Assembly: GCA_041581135.1 (NCBI GenBank) | Contig: JBFGCM010000053.1 | Coordinates: forward strand, 1 to 26,562 | DNA from: JBFGCM01 sp041581135 | GTDB taxonomy: Bacteria; Actinomycetota; Acidimicrobiia; Spongiisociales; UBA5794 | Direction: 5' to 3' | DNA length: 26,562 nt | In this document: positions 8,235 to 16,697 of the stretch, one piece after another | Layout: each line of letters opens with the position of its first letter | How positions within the stretch are numbered: position 1 is the stretch's first letter | Notes under the pieces: generated by a model | Database searches by the model: none | Told to the model about the DNA's origin: nothing | Seen by the model: the letters and a program-made list of their open reading frames with translations, nothing else | Program-made: the position numbers and the translations under genes

Positions 8235-9544
8235 CAGCCCTCCACGTTGCGGCTCACGATCTCGTCGACCTGGTACGGGTCGACTTCGAACTGGAGCACC
8301 GGGCTGTACTGAGCCGTGTAGGACCAGACCTGAGAGACGGGACTGTCGTCGTCAGCGATGAGCGTCACGGTGTAGTAGCCCCGCCACACCAGCGCCGTGG
8401 CGACGTCGTAGAAGTCCTTGGTCTCGTACACGTAGATGCGCGGCGGGTTGTCCTCCGAGCCTCCGGCCGCCACGTAGTCGGTTGCGGGCTCCCACTCGGT
8501 GTCGGCCAGGTCGATCCAGACGTCCAGCAACGGGTCGCCGCCTTCGTAGTCCATGTCCCAACCGACCTCATCGACCCAGGCCTTGCCGACCAGTGTCCAG
8601 TCGACGCCACGGTGGTTGATCACCGCGTTGATGTCGACGACCGGCGGCGACTCGGTGAAGTCGTACCACAGCCATGTGTCGATACCCGTGAGGCCGGGTC
8701 CCGACGGGTTCAAGTTGAGCGTGATCGTCGGCAGATCCTCCGACACCGCATCCTGGGCCATGTCTCCGGGGAAGATGAGGATGCACTCGTACGAGCTGAC
8801 GATCGTCAGGTCGAGGTTGAACGGCCACGGAATGACGATCTGTCCCACGCCGTCGCCAAAGGTGGCGAGGATCCCGTTGGGATCGGCGTCGACTCGTCGG
8901 GGGTCCCATTCCGGAACGTACTCCCAGTTGGCGTTGACGAAAGCGAGCGCAGTGGGATCGGCGCACAAGTCCACCGGCGGAGGGATGATGATGCCCCCGC
9001 CCGTCGGATACGGCAGCAGGGCGTCCTCACCCGAGCAGGGGATGCCCTCGTCGGTTTGTTCGAACGGTCCCTCGTCAACCCATTCTTGATCGACGTAGGC
9101 GCCCGGGTCGAGCGGCACGCCGATGGCGGCCATGTAGATGGCGACGTGTTGCGCTTGCGTTCTCGTGCCGGTGGGGGGCAGCGCCGGGAAGGGGGGCGCC
9201 AGACCGAGGGAGATGTACTCCTCATTGAGTGCGACGAGGCTGTCGTACTGTGACTCGGCGAAGGCGATGAACCCGGCATGCTGACTCACCAGCTCGTCGC
9301 GCCACTGATCGGCGTACTGAGCACACTTCGCGGGAACGTTCCACACGGAGTACCCGTCACTGGTGGCGGCGAACAGCGCACCCGAGATGCTGTGGGGATC
9401 CAGGCTCGACGTAGCGGCTCCCTCACCGAGCTGCGCCGCTGACGGCCGCGCCAGGCCACCGACAGCGATCGCAGTGACCGCCACCACCATCAGCCATCTC
9501 GCCATCGACACCGACATGTGCATGCTCCGGCGCCCTCCTGTCAT
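8234..9544 (-). CDS. large secreted protein of unknown function within the tad operon
   Basis: A 436-residue protein with a Sec signal peptide: after MARW comes LMVVAVTAIAVGGLA, and cleavage is likely after PSAAQ. The mature part has no membrane helix and is rich in Trp, Tyr, Asp and Pro. A segment reading NPSGPGLTGIDTWLWYD, followed by strands ending YYTVTLIADDDSPVSQ, recalls a beta-sandwich module I have seen in actinobacterial secreted proteins, PKD-like at best. Cysteines are few (about four in the mature part), permitting disulfides. The ATG at 9544 overlaps the previous stop (ATGA), but AGGAGG sits 10 bases before an in-frame ATG at 9523, so the latter may be used. Position between tadE and tadG genes suggests a pilus-associated surface component; this is inference. 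Confidence 0.75.
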   Translation of the reverse strand: MTGGRRSMHMSVSMARWLMVVAVTAIAVGGLARPSAAQLGEGAATSSLDPHSISGALFAATSDGYSVWNVPAKCAQYADQWRDELVSQHAGFIAFAESQYDSLVALNEEYISLGLAPPFPALPPTGTRTQAQHVAIYMAAIGVPLDPGAYVDQEWVDEGPFEQTDEGIPCSGEDALLPYPTGGGIIIPPPVDLCADPTALAFVNANWEYVPEWDPRRVDADPNGILATFGDGVGQIVIPWPFNLDLTIVSSYECILIFPGDMAQDAVSEDLPTITLNLNPSGPGLTGIDTWLWYDFTESPPVVDINAVINHRGVDWTLVGKAWVDEVGWDMDYEGGDPLLDVWIDLADTEWEPATDYVAAGGSEDNPPRIYVYETKDFYDVATALVWRGYYTVTLIADDDSPVSQVWSYTAQYSPVLQFEVDPYQVDEIVSRNVEG

Positions 9545-10344
9545 CGCACGTCCTCGAACTCTGCGTATGCGTAGTCGCCCGGCAGCTCATTCTCGACCAG
9601 ATAGTCCCATGCTTCCCAACCGGTGAGCAGCTCCCCCGCTGCCGTTCGCGCCGCGAACTCTTCGATAGGTCCCTCGCGCTCCCAACGCTTCACGCGCCAC
9701 AGCCCATCGTCGCCTCGCTGGATCCGCATCTCGTTGACGCTGAGCGGCCATGCCAGCCGCTCCCGAATGACCGACCCGGCCGAGTCGACGAGGCGGCTCA
9801 CGAGTTGCACGTCGACGAAGCGGAAGCTCCGGTCCTCTTCTTTTCGATAGATGCTGTCGATCTCCATGACGGCAACGAGCGTGATGCCCTCGTCGTCGTA
9901 GGTCCAGTCGTTGTCGATGAGTTCCAGCAGCTCCCCCTCGAGCACGTCGTAGCAGGGGCATGACTCATCGAAGTAACTCTGGAACGACTCCAACGATGGG
10001 TTCCGCGACAACCAATCGATCGACTCGTGAACGGCAACCAGGCCCTGGAGCGGATCGTCCGCTGAGTTGTCCGGCGGTGCGTTCGGGTCGACCGGCTCCG
10101 TGGTGGTCACCACCGCCGTCGTGGTCGGTGCTTCGGTGGAGGAGGTGGTCGAAGGCGCCGGCGTGACCTCTGTCGTCGACGACGAGGAAGGCGCCGAGGT
10201 GTCTCCACCCGGCTCCGTCGTCGACGTCACGGTCGTCGGGGCCGCCGCCGCGCCTTCGTTCCCACCTCCCATTGCCAGCGCGGCGATCAAGCCGCCCGCC
10301 AGCAACACCACGATGCCGACCGCTGCCCACATTCGCCCGTTCAC
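9541..10344 (-). CDS. membrane-anchored protein with mucin-like linker, tad operon
   Basis: A 267-residue protein I cannot name. The N-terminal anchor is VGIVVLLAGGLIAALAMGGG (about 9-28). About 60 residues of Thr/Ser/Pro-rich linker with many ST/TT pairs follow; this composition is typical of glycosylated stalks. The C-terminal domain (about 95-267) starts with helices, contains SCPCYDV, and ends with alternating strands such as LWRVKRWEREG, suggestive of an NTF2-like fold. GTG start at 10344, with GGAGAG ending 7 bases upstream. Its stop overlaps the start of the secreted-protein gene by 4 bases. It shares its layout with the last gene of the operon. Confidence 0.72.
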   Translation of the reverse strand: MNGRMWAAVGIVVLLAGGLIAALAMGGGNEGAAAAPTTVTSTTEPGGDTSAPSSSSTTEVTPAPSTTSSTEAPTTTAVVTTTEPVDPNAPPDNSADDPLQGLVAVHESIDWLSRNPSLESFQSYFDESCPCYDVLEGELLELIDNDWTYDDEGITLVAVMEIDSIYRKEEDRSFRFVDVQLVSRLVDSAGSVIRERLAWPLSVNEMRIQRGDDGLWRVKRWEREGPIEEFAARTAAGELLTGWEAWDYLVENELPGDYAYAEFEDVR

Positions 10345-10402
10345 GATGCGACTCTCCGCTGCATGCGAACGGTCAACGCTACGTACGAGCCCGAGCTATC
10401 CA

Positions 10403-10867
10403 TCATGGGAAGCTCCGGTAGTCGTCAACGCGCTCGACGTGCTCGGTCGTCCACTGGAACCCTGGCGCTTCCGCGATGAACCAGATGGTCGTAGCGGGAA
10501 TGGGCACCTCGACCGTGGCGGTCACCTCGCCACTCCGAGCCAGTGCGCCGGGCGTGGTCGAGGAGAGCCCCATCCACAGGCAGCCGTCACCTCCCGGACT
10601 CTCACACCAGTCGCCGGCAGCGAAGCCGTAGTTGGCGGCGATCTCCTCTGCCACGGCACGCGCTTCGGCCTCACCCGTTGCATAGTCGTCCGCCAGGACC
10701 ATCACTCGGGCGGCCTCGTTGGCGATGAGCCGCGCCATGGAGGCCCGTTCGAACCACGGAGCGATGGTGAGCACGAGCAGGGTCAAGGGCAACACGATGA
10801 GCCCGAGACCCAACGTCCACTCGACGGTGGTGAATCCACGCTCGGCGCGGCGGGTCAACAAGCTCAT
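10403..10867 (-). CDS. TadE-like pseudopilin (second copy)
   Basis: A 154-residue TadE-family protein. The class III prepilin-like signal RRAERGFTTVEWTLGLGLIVLPLTLLVL puts a Gly before the hydrophobic helix and a Glu at +5, as in Flp and TadE precursors. The remainder is an extracellular domain with two cysteines (DWCESPGGDGCLW) that could form a disulfide. TadE acts in assembly of Flp pili after processing by a TadV-type peptidase; no such peptidase is in the window. The start is ATG at 10867, which overlaps the preceding tadE stop by 4 bases. A longer reading frame upstream merely shadows that gene. Confidence 0.8.
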   Translation of the reverse strand: MSLLTRRAERGFTTVEWTLGLGLIVLPLTLLVLTIAPWFERASMARLIANEAARVMVLADDYATGEAEARAVAEEIAANYGFAAGDWCESPGGDGCLWMGLSSTTPGALARSGEVTATVEVPIPATTIWFIAEAPGFQWTTEHVERVDDYRSFP

Positions 10868-11253
10868 GGCGCTTCCTCGATGACCGCTTCGCCCTCGATG
10901 GTGTACGGGAACGGCCCGATGCCACCGGCCCACCAGTCGAAGGTTCCGGTGGCGGTGGCGCGCAGCAGCTCACCATCGACGACGCAGTCGACATCGACGT
11001 CGTCACCGATGGAACCCCGCAACAGGCCACCTTCACCGCGCAGCATGTTCATCGCCCTGGTCTCGCAGTCGACTTCATCCCGTCCCAGGACGGAGCCGAA
11101 ACGCGATCCTTCGTCGACCGCGGCGCGGATGGCGCCCCTGGCGTACTGCATGGCGACCACGTTGGTGATCATCACCAGCAGCCCCATGGCGAAGGTGATC
11201 ATGATGACCCATTGCACAGTCGCAAAGCCGCTCTCGCGGCCACGCCTGGGCAT
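10864..11253 (-). CDS. TadE-like pseudopilin (first copy, Gln at +5)
   Basis: A 129-residue TadE-like protein beginning RRGRESGFATVQWVIMITFAMGLLVMITNVVAMQYARGAIRAAVDEGSR. The helix and the AVDEG-type segment after it are typical of TadE. The residue at +5 after the putative cleavage Gly is Gln, where the neighbouring Flp and TadE proteins have Glu. Two cysteines are in the C-terminal domain (VDCETR, VDCVVDG). It follows the pilin gene by 21 bases and is coupled by ATGA overlap to the next tadE. Confidence 0.78.
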   Translation of the reverse strand: MPRRGRESGFATVQWVIMITFAMGLLVMITNVVAMQYARGAIRAAVDEGSRFGSVLGRDEVDCETRAMNMLRGEGGLLRGSIGDDVDVDCVVDGELLRATATGTFDWWAGGIGPFPYTIEGEAVIEEAP

Positions 11254-11274
11254 GATCCGAGACGGAGGCGAGGG

Positions 11275-11502
11275 CTACGGGGTGGCTGGAGTCGAGCCGC
11301 CCTCCGGCACACCGAATGCCGAACGGAACCAGTCGACCACATCGACGCCGAGGATCCGCAGCACCGTCAGCACGGCAAACAAGACCAGCAGCCCGACTGC
11401 GGCGATGCCGATGGCCTCGGCGGTTTGGAAACCGTCGTCTTCACGCAACGATTCGGTCGTCTCGTGGAACCACGAAGTGGCTCGAATGTACAACTGAGTC
11501 AT
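11275..11502 (-). CDS. Flp-type pilin (type IVb prepilin)
   Basis: A 75-residue small protein whose features fit an Flp major pilin: a short hydrophilic leader, cleavage site after Gly in REDDGFQTAEAIG with Glu at +5, then one hydrophobic helix (IGIAAVGLLVLFAVLTVLRIL), and a short tail (FRSAFGVPEGGSTPATP). Flp pilins usually have EY at +5/+6; this one has EA. The leader of about 23 residues is longer than in many Flp proteins. An AAGGA ribosome-binding site lies 5 bases before the ATG. It stands 39 bases after tadC, one of the larger gaps in the operon, which would allow separate control of pilin levels. It polymerises into the pilus after processing. Confidence 0.78.
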   Translation of the reverse strand: MTQLYIRATSWFHETTESLREDDGFQTAEAIGIAAVGLLVLFAVLTVLRILGVDVVDWFRSAFGVPEGGSTPATP

Positions 11503-11541
11503 GGTCCTTCCTTTCCTGACTCACCTATTGCCGTCTCTCCG

Positions 11542-12504
11542 TCAGTTCAGCCCTTGCAACACGATCCATGGCAGCGGCGCCGCCACGAACAGGATCAACA
11601 ATGGGGCGAGTATCGCGATGATCGGCAGCAGCATGACGGCACGCCGTTTGGTGGCTTGGCGTCGCAGCGCTTCCCGTCGGTCATCTCGAATGTCCTCGCT
11701 GAGTGCCAACAATGCCTCGGCGAGATCCGACCCCCGCTCATCGGCGGTGGCCAAGACTTGATAGCAGCGAGCCGCGTGCGGCTCCGGGGTGAGGGCAGCG
11801 ATGCGGCGAAACGCAGCCGAAGCGGACATGCCGCCCTGGTGCATGCGCAGGGCCTCGGCAAGCTCGTCGACCACGGCGCCGCGTCCCCGCTCGACGAGAT
11901 GTCGCGACGCCGACACGACGCCACCGCCCACCCGCACCCGCATCGCCATGAGCTGGTTGGTGGTGTAGAGCTCGATGCGCATCCGGTTGCGACGGTCTTC
12001 GATGGCGCGATCTACTTTGGCTCTCCAGTACGACGTGCCGGCGATGAACCCGAGGATGGCGAAGCCGATCATCAAGCCGGGAGACAGGCGGAGGAGCACA
12101 GCCAGCACAAAGGCGCCTCCGGCGGCGCCGACCGCCAGCAGCAGCTGACGCACGCGGTACTCCTGGACGCGATCGCTCTCCGGGATGTCCTGCATGATGC
12201 CGGCCTGACGAAGCTTGCGCAGGAGTCCCGATTCCCCGGTGGAGTCGACGAGGTTGCCGAACCTGTGAGCCAGAGCCACCAGCGGCGGCCCGAAGATCCG
12301 CCACGCCGCCGAGTCGCTCCCCACGGTGCCGGTCACTGCTCCGACATCGACCGACTTGCCCAGCATGCTCCGGCTCACCACCGAGTAGGGCCGGAGACGA
12401 GTGGCGAGCCGGCTCCGAGGCCGGACGAGCAACCCGATCAGCACTGCGAACGAGATTCCGGCAAGGAGGGCGGCCAGCAAAGGGAGCCCGATCACATCGC
12501 TCAT
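11542..12504 (-). CDS. tadC: TadC-like pilus assembly membrane protein
   Basis: A 320-residue type II secretion F-domain (T2SSF) protein, one of two inner-membrane platform proteins of the Tad system. An N-terminal helix (LPLLAALLAGISFAVLIGLLV) is followed by two central helices (LLLAVGAAGGAFVLAVLLRL, LMIGFAILGFIAGTSYW), then the cytoplasmic T2SSF domain (ASRHLVERG...CYQVLATADERGSDLAEAL), and a C-terminal helix (AVMLLPIIAILAPLLILFVAAPLPW). The ATG at 12504 overlaps the tadB stop by 4 bases; an upstream extension in this frame only shadows tadB. Confidence 0.85.
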   Translation of the reverse strand: MSDVIGLPLLAALLAGISFAVLIGLLVRPRSRLATRLRPYSVVSRSMLGKSVDVGAVTGTVGSDSAAWRIFGPPLVALAHRFGNLVDSTGESGLLRKLRQAGIMQDIPESDRVQEYRVRQLLLAVGAAGGAFVLAVLLRLSPGLMIGFAILGFIAGTSYWRAKVDRAIEDRRNRMRIELYTTNQLMAMRVRVGGGVVSASRHLVERGRGAVVDELAEALRMHQGGMSASAAFRRIAALTPEPHAARCYQVLATADERGSDLAEALLALSEDIRDDRREALRRQATKRRAVMLLPIIAILAPLLILFVAAPLPWIVLQGLN

Positions 12505-13388
12505 GACCGGACGCTCCGAGCCGACCCGCCGAAGACTCGCTCTTCGACAGGATCTCTGCCCAGCCGAGCCACGACCCACGTGCCCACCAGGCTCATGATG
12601 GCGGCGATGATCACCACGACGAGACCTGCGGACGACCGGTAGAAGTCCCGGTAGTCGCCCGGCCGCGCCGTGAGCAGCAGCAGCACCATCCATGGCACCA
12701 CGAAGACGATCCGGGCGTTGATGCGCTGCTCGAGGCTGTTGGTCCGGATCTCCTCGAGCGTGCGGACGTCGGCGGTGGTGGCCTCGGCGAGATCACGCAG
12801 GATGGCAGGCACCAGCGGCCCCCCTCGCTCGTATGCCAGCAGCAAGACCTCGACGACGCGGTCGGTGGTGGGGTCGGCGAGCTCGTCGCGAACGATCTCC
12901 AAGGCGGGGCCCACCCCGAACACTCGCGCCAGCGTCGGGTACCGCTCGAAGGCCTCCCGCAGCGGCTCCGGGCCGTTGGCCGCCAGATCGTCGAGCGCCA
13001 ACGACAGGGACATACCACTGCGCACCGAGGCCACCAGGTGCCTCAGGCCGTCGGGCCATGCCTCCTGCACCTCGGAGAGCCGTTGGATGCGGCGCCGTGC
13101 GAAATACCAGCGCGGCAGCAGCGCCATCGCCAGCGCCGGTGGAACTGCCACCCACGCGATTCCGGTGACGGCGAACCCGAGCACGAATCCGGCCGCGGCC
13201 ACCACGAAGGACCAGAACCAGAACTGCGCAGGGCTGATCTGGATTCCTGCTTGCACCAACCACAGCTGTTGCCGGCTCACCTCATCGGGCTTCTGCAGGC
13301 GCCACTGCAGATGTGGGGCGTTACCGGTGAGGAATCCCACCAGCAGGTAGGCGAAGACCGCGGCGGACATGGCGGCGAGGAGGCTCAC
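12501..13388 (-). CDS. tadB: TadB-like pilus assembly membrane protein
   Basis: A 295-residue T2SSF-domain protein, partner of TadC in the inner-membrane platform. Helices: SLLAAMSAAVFAYLLVGFL at the N-terminus, FWFWSFVVAAAGFVLGFAV and a following pair near 65-100, and a C-terminal pair (IVFVVPWMVLLLLTA, LVVVIIAAIMSLVGTWVVA). The cytoplasmic domain contains LRHLVASVRSGMSLSLALDDLA, typical of the T2SSF helical core. I prefer the GTG at 13388 because it overlaps the tadA stop by 4 bases (GTGA) as elsewhere in this operon; an ATG at 13370 is the alternative. Confidence 0.85.
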   Translation of the reverse strand: MSLLAAMSAAVFAYLLVGFLTGNAPHLQWRLQKPDEVSRQQLWLVQAGIQISPAQFWFWSFVVAAAGFVLGFAVTGIAWVAVPPALAMALLPRWYFARRRIQRLSEVQEAWPDGLRHLVASVRSGMSLSLALDDLAANGPEPLREAFERYPTLARVFGVGPALEIVRDELADPTTDRVVEVLLLAYERGGPLVPAILRDLAEATTADVRTLEEIRTNSLEQRINARIVFVVPWMVLLLLTARPGDYRDFYRSSAGLVVVIIAAIMSLVGTWVVARLGRDPVEERVFGGSARSVRS

Positions 13389-14680
13389 AGCGGCGTCTCC
13401 GTGCCTTGACAGATCGCCCGGAGGTCGTAGCGACCGCCGAGCGCCTGGTTCACTCTGGTGGTGACCTCGTCGGGTGGCAGCTGGCCGGTCCACACGATGG
13501 GCTTGCCCAGCGCCTCCCTGAGGAAGATCGGCTCGGTGGTGAAGTCATCCGACAGCGTGGGCGCCACTGCCAGGATCTCCATGGTGCGCCGACGCAACCC
13601 CTCGCCGTCCGGCGCGACGGCATCTCGGTCCAGGTGCACCACGAAGTCGATCGTGGACGCGAACACCTTGCGCACGATGGGCTCGGTGACGTTCTCACCC
13701 GCCATCAACGCCGCGTTGACGATGGCATTGAGGGCGTCGCGAGCGGAGTTGGCGTGGACAGTGCAGCAGAAACCGGCTCCGGCGTTGGCCGCGCGGGTGA
13801 GCTCGAAGGCTTCAGAGCCACGCACCTCCCCGACGACGATGCGGTCGGGCCGCATGGCGAGCACCAGCTTCACGAGGTTGCGGAGTGAGATCTCCCCCCG
13901 CCCGTCCAATCCCGCCGGCCGAGCTTCGTAGTAGGAGGAGTGAGGGCTGAGGGGCACGTGGAGTTCACGCACCTCCTCCACACACCGCACACAATGGCTG
14001 GGCGGCGACCCGTCGAGCATGGCCGACAACAGCGACGTCTTGCCCGCCCCGGGTGGGCCCGACACGAGCACAGACGTGGTCGCCTGCATGATCGCCCACA
14101 GGAAACCCGCAGCCTGCGGCGACAGCGACCCGCGCTCGACGAGAAACCCAAGCGTCTCGCGCCGAAGCGAGTAGCGCCTGATCGTGGCACTCACTTCGTC
14201 CGAAACGGGAGGGATGACCGCCGTCAGCCGCGCACTGTCGTCCAGGATGCGCGCCTGCACGATGGGGCTGGCGGTGTCGAGGTGACGATCGGTGGAGGCC
14301 AACAGCCTGCTGATGACCTGAGCGTTCTCACCGGCGGTCGTGGGAGTGGTGAGCGACTGGAGACGTCCCTCCCCGTCGATGTAGGTGACACTGTCGCCCT
14401 CGATGAAGATCTCCTCGATCTCGGGGCGGGCGAAGAGGTCGGTGAGCGGCCCGAAATCGGTGATCGAGCGCACCACGCGGCGGCTCATCTCGCTGGGGTC
14501 GCGCAGCGCACGCATGCCGGCTGCGCCTTGATGTGCCAGGGCCTGATAGTCGTCGACGACGCTGGCAACCACGCCGGCGATACGAGCCTCATCCATCGTG
14601 GGATCCAGCTTCTCGGCTTCGATGCGCTCGAGGGCCTGACGCCGGATCTCCTCGTATGCGCTCGTGGATCGAGTGGTCAT
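13385..14680 (-). CDS. tadA: TadA/CpaF-family secretion ATPase
   Basis: A 431-residue hexameric secretion ATPase that energises Flp pilus assembly. In order: an N-terminal helical domain; the PAS-like N2 region with DLFARPEIEEIFIEGDSVTYI (about 81-101); Walker A GPPGAGKT (208-215); an Asp-box-like segment with CVEEVRELHVP; Walker B RPDRIVVGEVRG (about 277-288); and a His-box TVHANSARDALN. All key residues for ATP use are present. Four bases overlap with the tadZ stop at the ATG (14680). A much longer reading frame upstream lacks conserved sequence and shadows tadZ. Confidence 0.92.
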   Translation of the reverse strand: MTTRSTSAYEEIRRQALERIEAEKLDPTMDEARIAGVVASVVDDYQALAHQGAAGMRALRDPSEMSRRVVRSITDFGPLTDLFARPEIEEIFIEGDSVTYIDGEGRLQSLTTPTTAGENAQVISRLLASTDRHLDTASPIVQARILDDSARLTAVIPPVSDEVSATIRRYSLRRETLGFLVERGSLSPQAAGFLWAIMQATTSVLVSGPPGAGKTSLLSAMLDGSPPSHCVRCVEEVRELHVPLSPHSSYYEARPAGLDGRGEISLRNLVKLVLAMRPDRIVVGEVRGSEAFELTRAANAGAGFCCTVHANSARDALNAIVNAALMAGENVTEPIVRKVFASTIDFVVHLDRDAVAPDGEGLRRRTMEILAVAPTLSDDFTTEPIFLREALGKPIVWTGQLPPDEVTTRVNQALGGRYDLRAICQGTETPL

Positions 14681-15894
14681 CGGGCTGCACCCACCACGAG
14701 TCGATCGGCCAGCTTGGCGACCGCCTTGGAGAAGGGGCCTTTGGGAACCGGCTCGCCGTCCCACATCGCCCGCGTCACCCGTTTGTCGAACGGCACGAAT
14801 TCCAAGCCGGCCGGCGTCATGTTGCGCCGTATCTCCGATTCCAGCTCTCCGGCGACGAACGCTCCACCCGGAAACTGGTTGAGGACGATGTACACGGGTG
14901 TGTCGCCGACGAGGGACCGGGACTCGGCGAGCCACGCCACCACGCGGGCGGCACCGACGGGCGAAGCGCTGCCCACCAGCACCACGATGTCGGCCATCGC
15001 GATCACGCCCCGACTGACGGCGAAGCGGGCCGGTCCACCCATCTCGGGAAGATCGTCGATACGTGGCCCGACGTTGATCAGCACGCGAGGGCGGGTGCGT
15101 GCCAGCTCCATGATCACCTCGGTGACCTCGCCGGCGCGCAATTCGAACCAATCCCGCGGATTCGGCAACCCCGGCAGCACCTCGATGCCCAGGTTCGGCA
15201 CCCTCACCAGCGAGTCATCGAGTCGACCCGAACCGAATTGCAAGGTGTCCACCGCCGTGCGGATGTTGGGGTGCAACGGCAGGCCGAGCCGTTGCGCCAC
15301 GGCAGGTGCCTGCTCGTCGGCGTCCACCAGCACGGTGGCGAGTTGCTGTCGCCTCACGGCATCGGCAAGGGCGACCGAGATCTCGGTGGCGCCGGTTCCG
15401 CCGGCAGCAGCGGCCACCGCAATCACCTGTCCGGCGCGCCGGACTGCCTCTGGGGGCTCTGGGGCGGGGGGCCCCGGCGTCCGCCGGCTCTCCAGCTCCT
15501 CGAGGAGACCGGCGAGGTCGGGGTCGTCGGCGACCACCGGGCCCACGAGTCGAGCGAACGCATCGACGAAGTCGGTCGGTGCCGCGGTGTCCGGCAGAGC
15601 CTCATCGACGCCGAGCTCGAGCAACCGCTGTTTGCCGGCCCCCTGGGCATCGTCGGCGGCGTAGACGCCCAACACGCGAGAGCCCTTCTGCTGGAGCGAC
15701 GCGACGAACCGGGGCGACAGGAAGGAGGTGATGTCGTCCACGACCAGCACGTCATAGCGCTCGGTGAGGGCATCGTCGGGGGAGACGACATACCCACGCA
15801 CGACGGCCCCGCCATGGTCCATCAAGAAGAAGTGAAGCTCTTGTGCCCACCCGCGCGGCGAGTGGGCGAGCACTACCGCCGGTTCACGAACCAT
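14677..15894 (-). CDS. TadZ/CpaE-like localisation protein with degenerate P-loop
   Basis: A 405-residue protein of the TadZ/CpaE group, which places the Tad machinery in the cell. Residues 1-120 look like an atypical receiver domain (YDVLVVDDITSFLS, LGVDEALP). After a Pro-rich linker (about 138-150) comes a MinD/ParA-type ATPase fold: VIAVAAAAGGTGATEISVALA, then the DxD motif LVDADEQAPAVAQRLG. The deviant Walker A has lost both lysines (AGGTGAT instead of KGGxGKT), so ATP hydrolysis is doubtful. Start is ATG at 15894 with GAGGGGGG 8 bases upstream; it begins 4 bases after the cpaB stop. The C-terminal region FVPFDKRVTRAMWDGEPV is typical of the family. Confidence 0.85.
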   Translation of the reverse strand: MVREPAVVLAHSPRGWAQELHFFLMDHGGAVVRGYVVSPDDALTERYDVLVVDDITSFLSPRFVASLQQKGSRVLGVYAADDAQGAGKQRLLELGVDEALPDTAAPTDFVDAFARLVGPVVADDPDLAGLLEELESRRTPGPPAPEPPEAVRRAGQVIAVAAAAGGTGATEISVALADAVRRQQLATVLVDADEQAPAVAQRLGLPLHPNIRTAVDTLQFGSGRLDDSLVRVPNLGIEVLPGLPNPRDWFELRAGEVTEVIMELARTRPRVLINVGPRIDDLPEMGGPARFAVSRGVIAMADIVVLVGSASPVGAARVVAWLAESRSLVGDTPVYIVLNQFPGGAFVAGELESEIRRNMTPAGLEFVPFDKRVTRAMWDGEPVPKGPFSKAVAKLADRLVVGAAR

Positions 15895-15898
15895 CCAC

Positions 15899-16663
15899 TC
15901 AACCCCCCTCGCCTGCGCCCTCCGATGCTCCATCGGTGGTGTCAGGCACCGGGACCGCTCGCGGGTCGTAGGTGGAGGCGTCGTCGGCAAGTGCGGCGCC
16001 GGTCGCGCGGACGATCTCGATGGAACCGTCATTGATGGCTGACGCCAGGCGTAGAGAGGTATCGGCGTCGACGGCGACGGTGACGGTGACGGCGCCGCCG
16101 GATCCGATCGACGAGCCCGAGGTCTGCACTCGGATCACCTCGACGTTCGTTGCCACGTAGCTGGCGATGGCGGACCGCACCACGATGATGTCCACCCGAT
16201 CACCTTGGGAGAGCACGCCGCCCACGGCATTCCCCGCATTGATGGGGATGCTCATGGCGCGCAGTTCGTTGTCGCTGGCTGCTGTGCGGAAGTCGTCACT
16301 GCCGACCGCAGTGCCGGCGGTGAGCGTTCGCGCTGCGATCCAGCCTTGGGCGACACCGACCTCGAGCTGGTCCTGACTCAGGAAGGACCCCAGAATCTGC
16401 CCGCTGAGACCCGACACCTCTACGAAGTCGAAGTCGGCGAAGGAGATGGCGGTGCCGGCTTCGATGTCGCGGCCGGCCAGCGCGATCCGGCTGGTCTCGG
16501 CGCGATCGTTGAGCACCACGAGCACGAGCAAGAACGCCAAGAGGCCGGCGATCACCATGACGAGGTGACCGAGGGACAACCGGCTCATCAGCGTGCGCCG
16601 CGGAACCGGCTCCGCGAAGGCCGGAGCGTCGCGACTCTCCGGTCGCTCAACCGTTTGGGTCAT
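15899..16663 (-). CDS. cpaB: CpaB/RcpC-like Flp pilus assembly protein (SAF domain)
   Basis: A 254-residue membrane-anchored protein. The anchor is LVMVIAGLLAFLLVLVVLNDR (about 34-54). The SAF domain starts at IALAGRDIEAGTAISFADFD and includes TLTAGTAVGSDDF and ELRAMSIPINAGNAVGGVLSQGDRVDIIVV, the hallmark of CpaB/RcpC. A Ser/Gly-rich tail ends the protein. In diderm bacteria CpaB works with a secretin; none occurs here, as expected for a monoderm. First gene of the operon, with GGAGG about 10 bases before the ATG and a -10-like TACAAT 34 bases upstream. Confidence 0.85.
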   Translation of the reverse strand: MTQTVERPESRDAPAFAEPVPRRTLMSRLSLGHLVMVIAGLLAFLLVLVVLNDRAETSRIALAGRDIEAGTAISFADFDFVEVSGLSGQILGSFLSQDQLEVGVAQGWIAARTLTAGTAVGSDDFRTAASDNELRAMSIPINAGNAVGGVLSQGDRVDIIVVRSAIASYVATNVEVIRVQTSGSSIGSGGAVTVTVAVDADTSLRLASAINDGSIEIVRATGAALADDASTYDPRAVPVPDTTDGASEGAGEGG

Positions 16664-16697
16664 ACCCCACCACCCTCCCGCACTCGCCCGGACACGG

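Noticed and set aside
10067..12642. Long plus-strand reading frames opposite the tad genes
   Set aside because: They mirror the minus-strand genes, have low-complexity Arg/Ser/Pro/His composition, no SD and no recognisable motif. High GC makes such open frames common.
14681..15151. N-terminal extension of the TadA ATPase
   Set aside because: The extra residues are Arg/Gly-rich shadow of the tadZ gene; the ATGA overlap and the known TadA length support the start at 14680.
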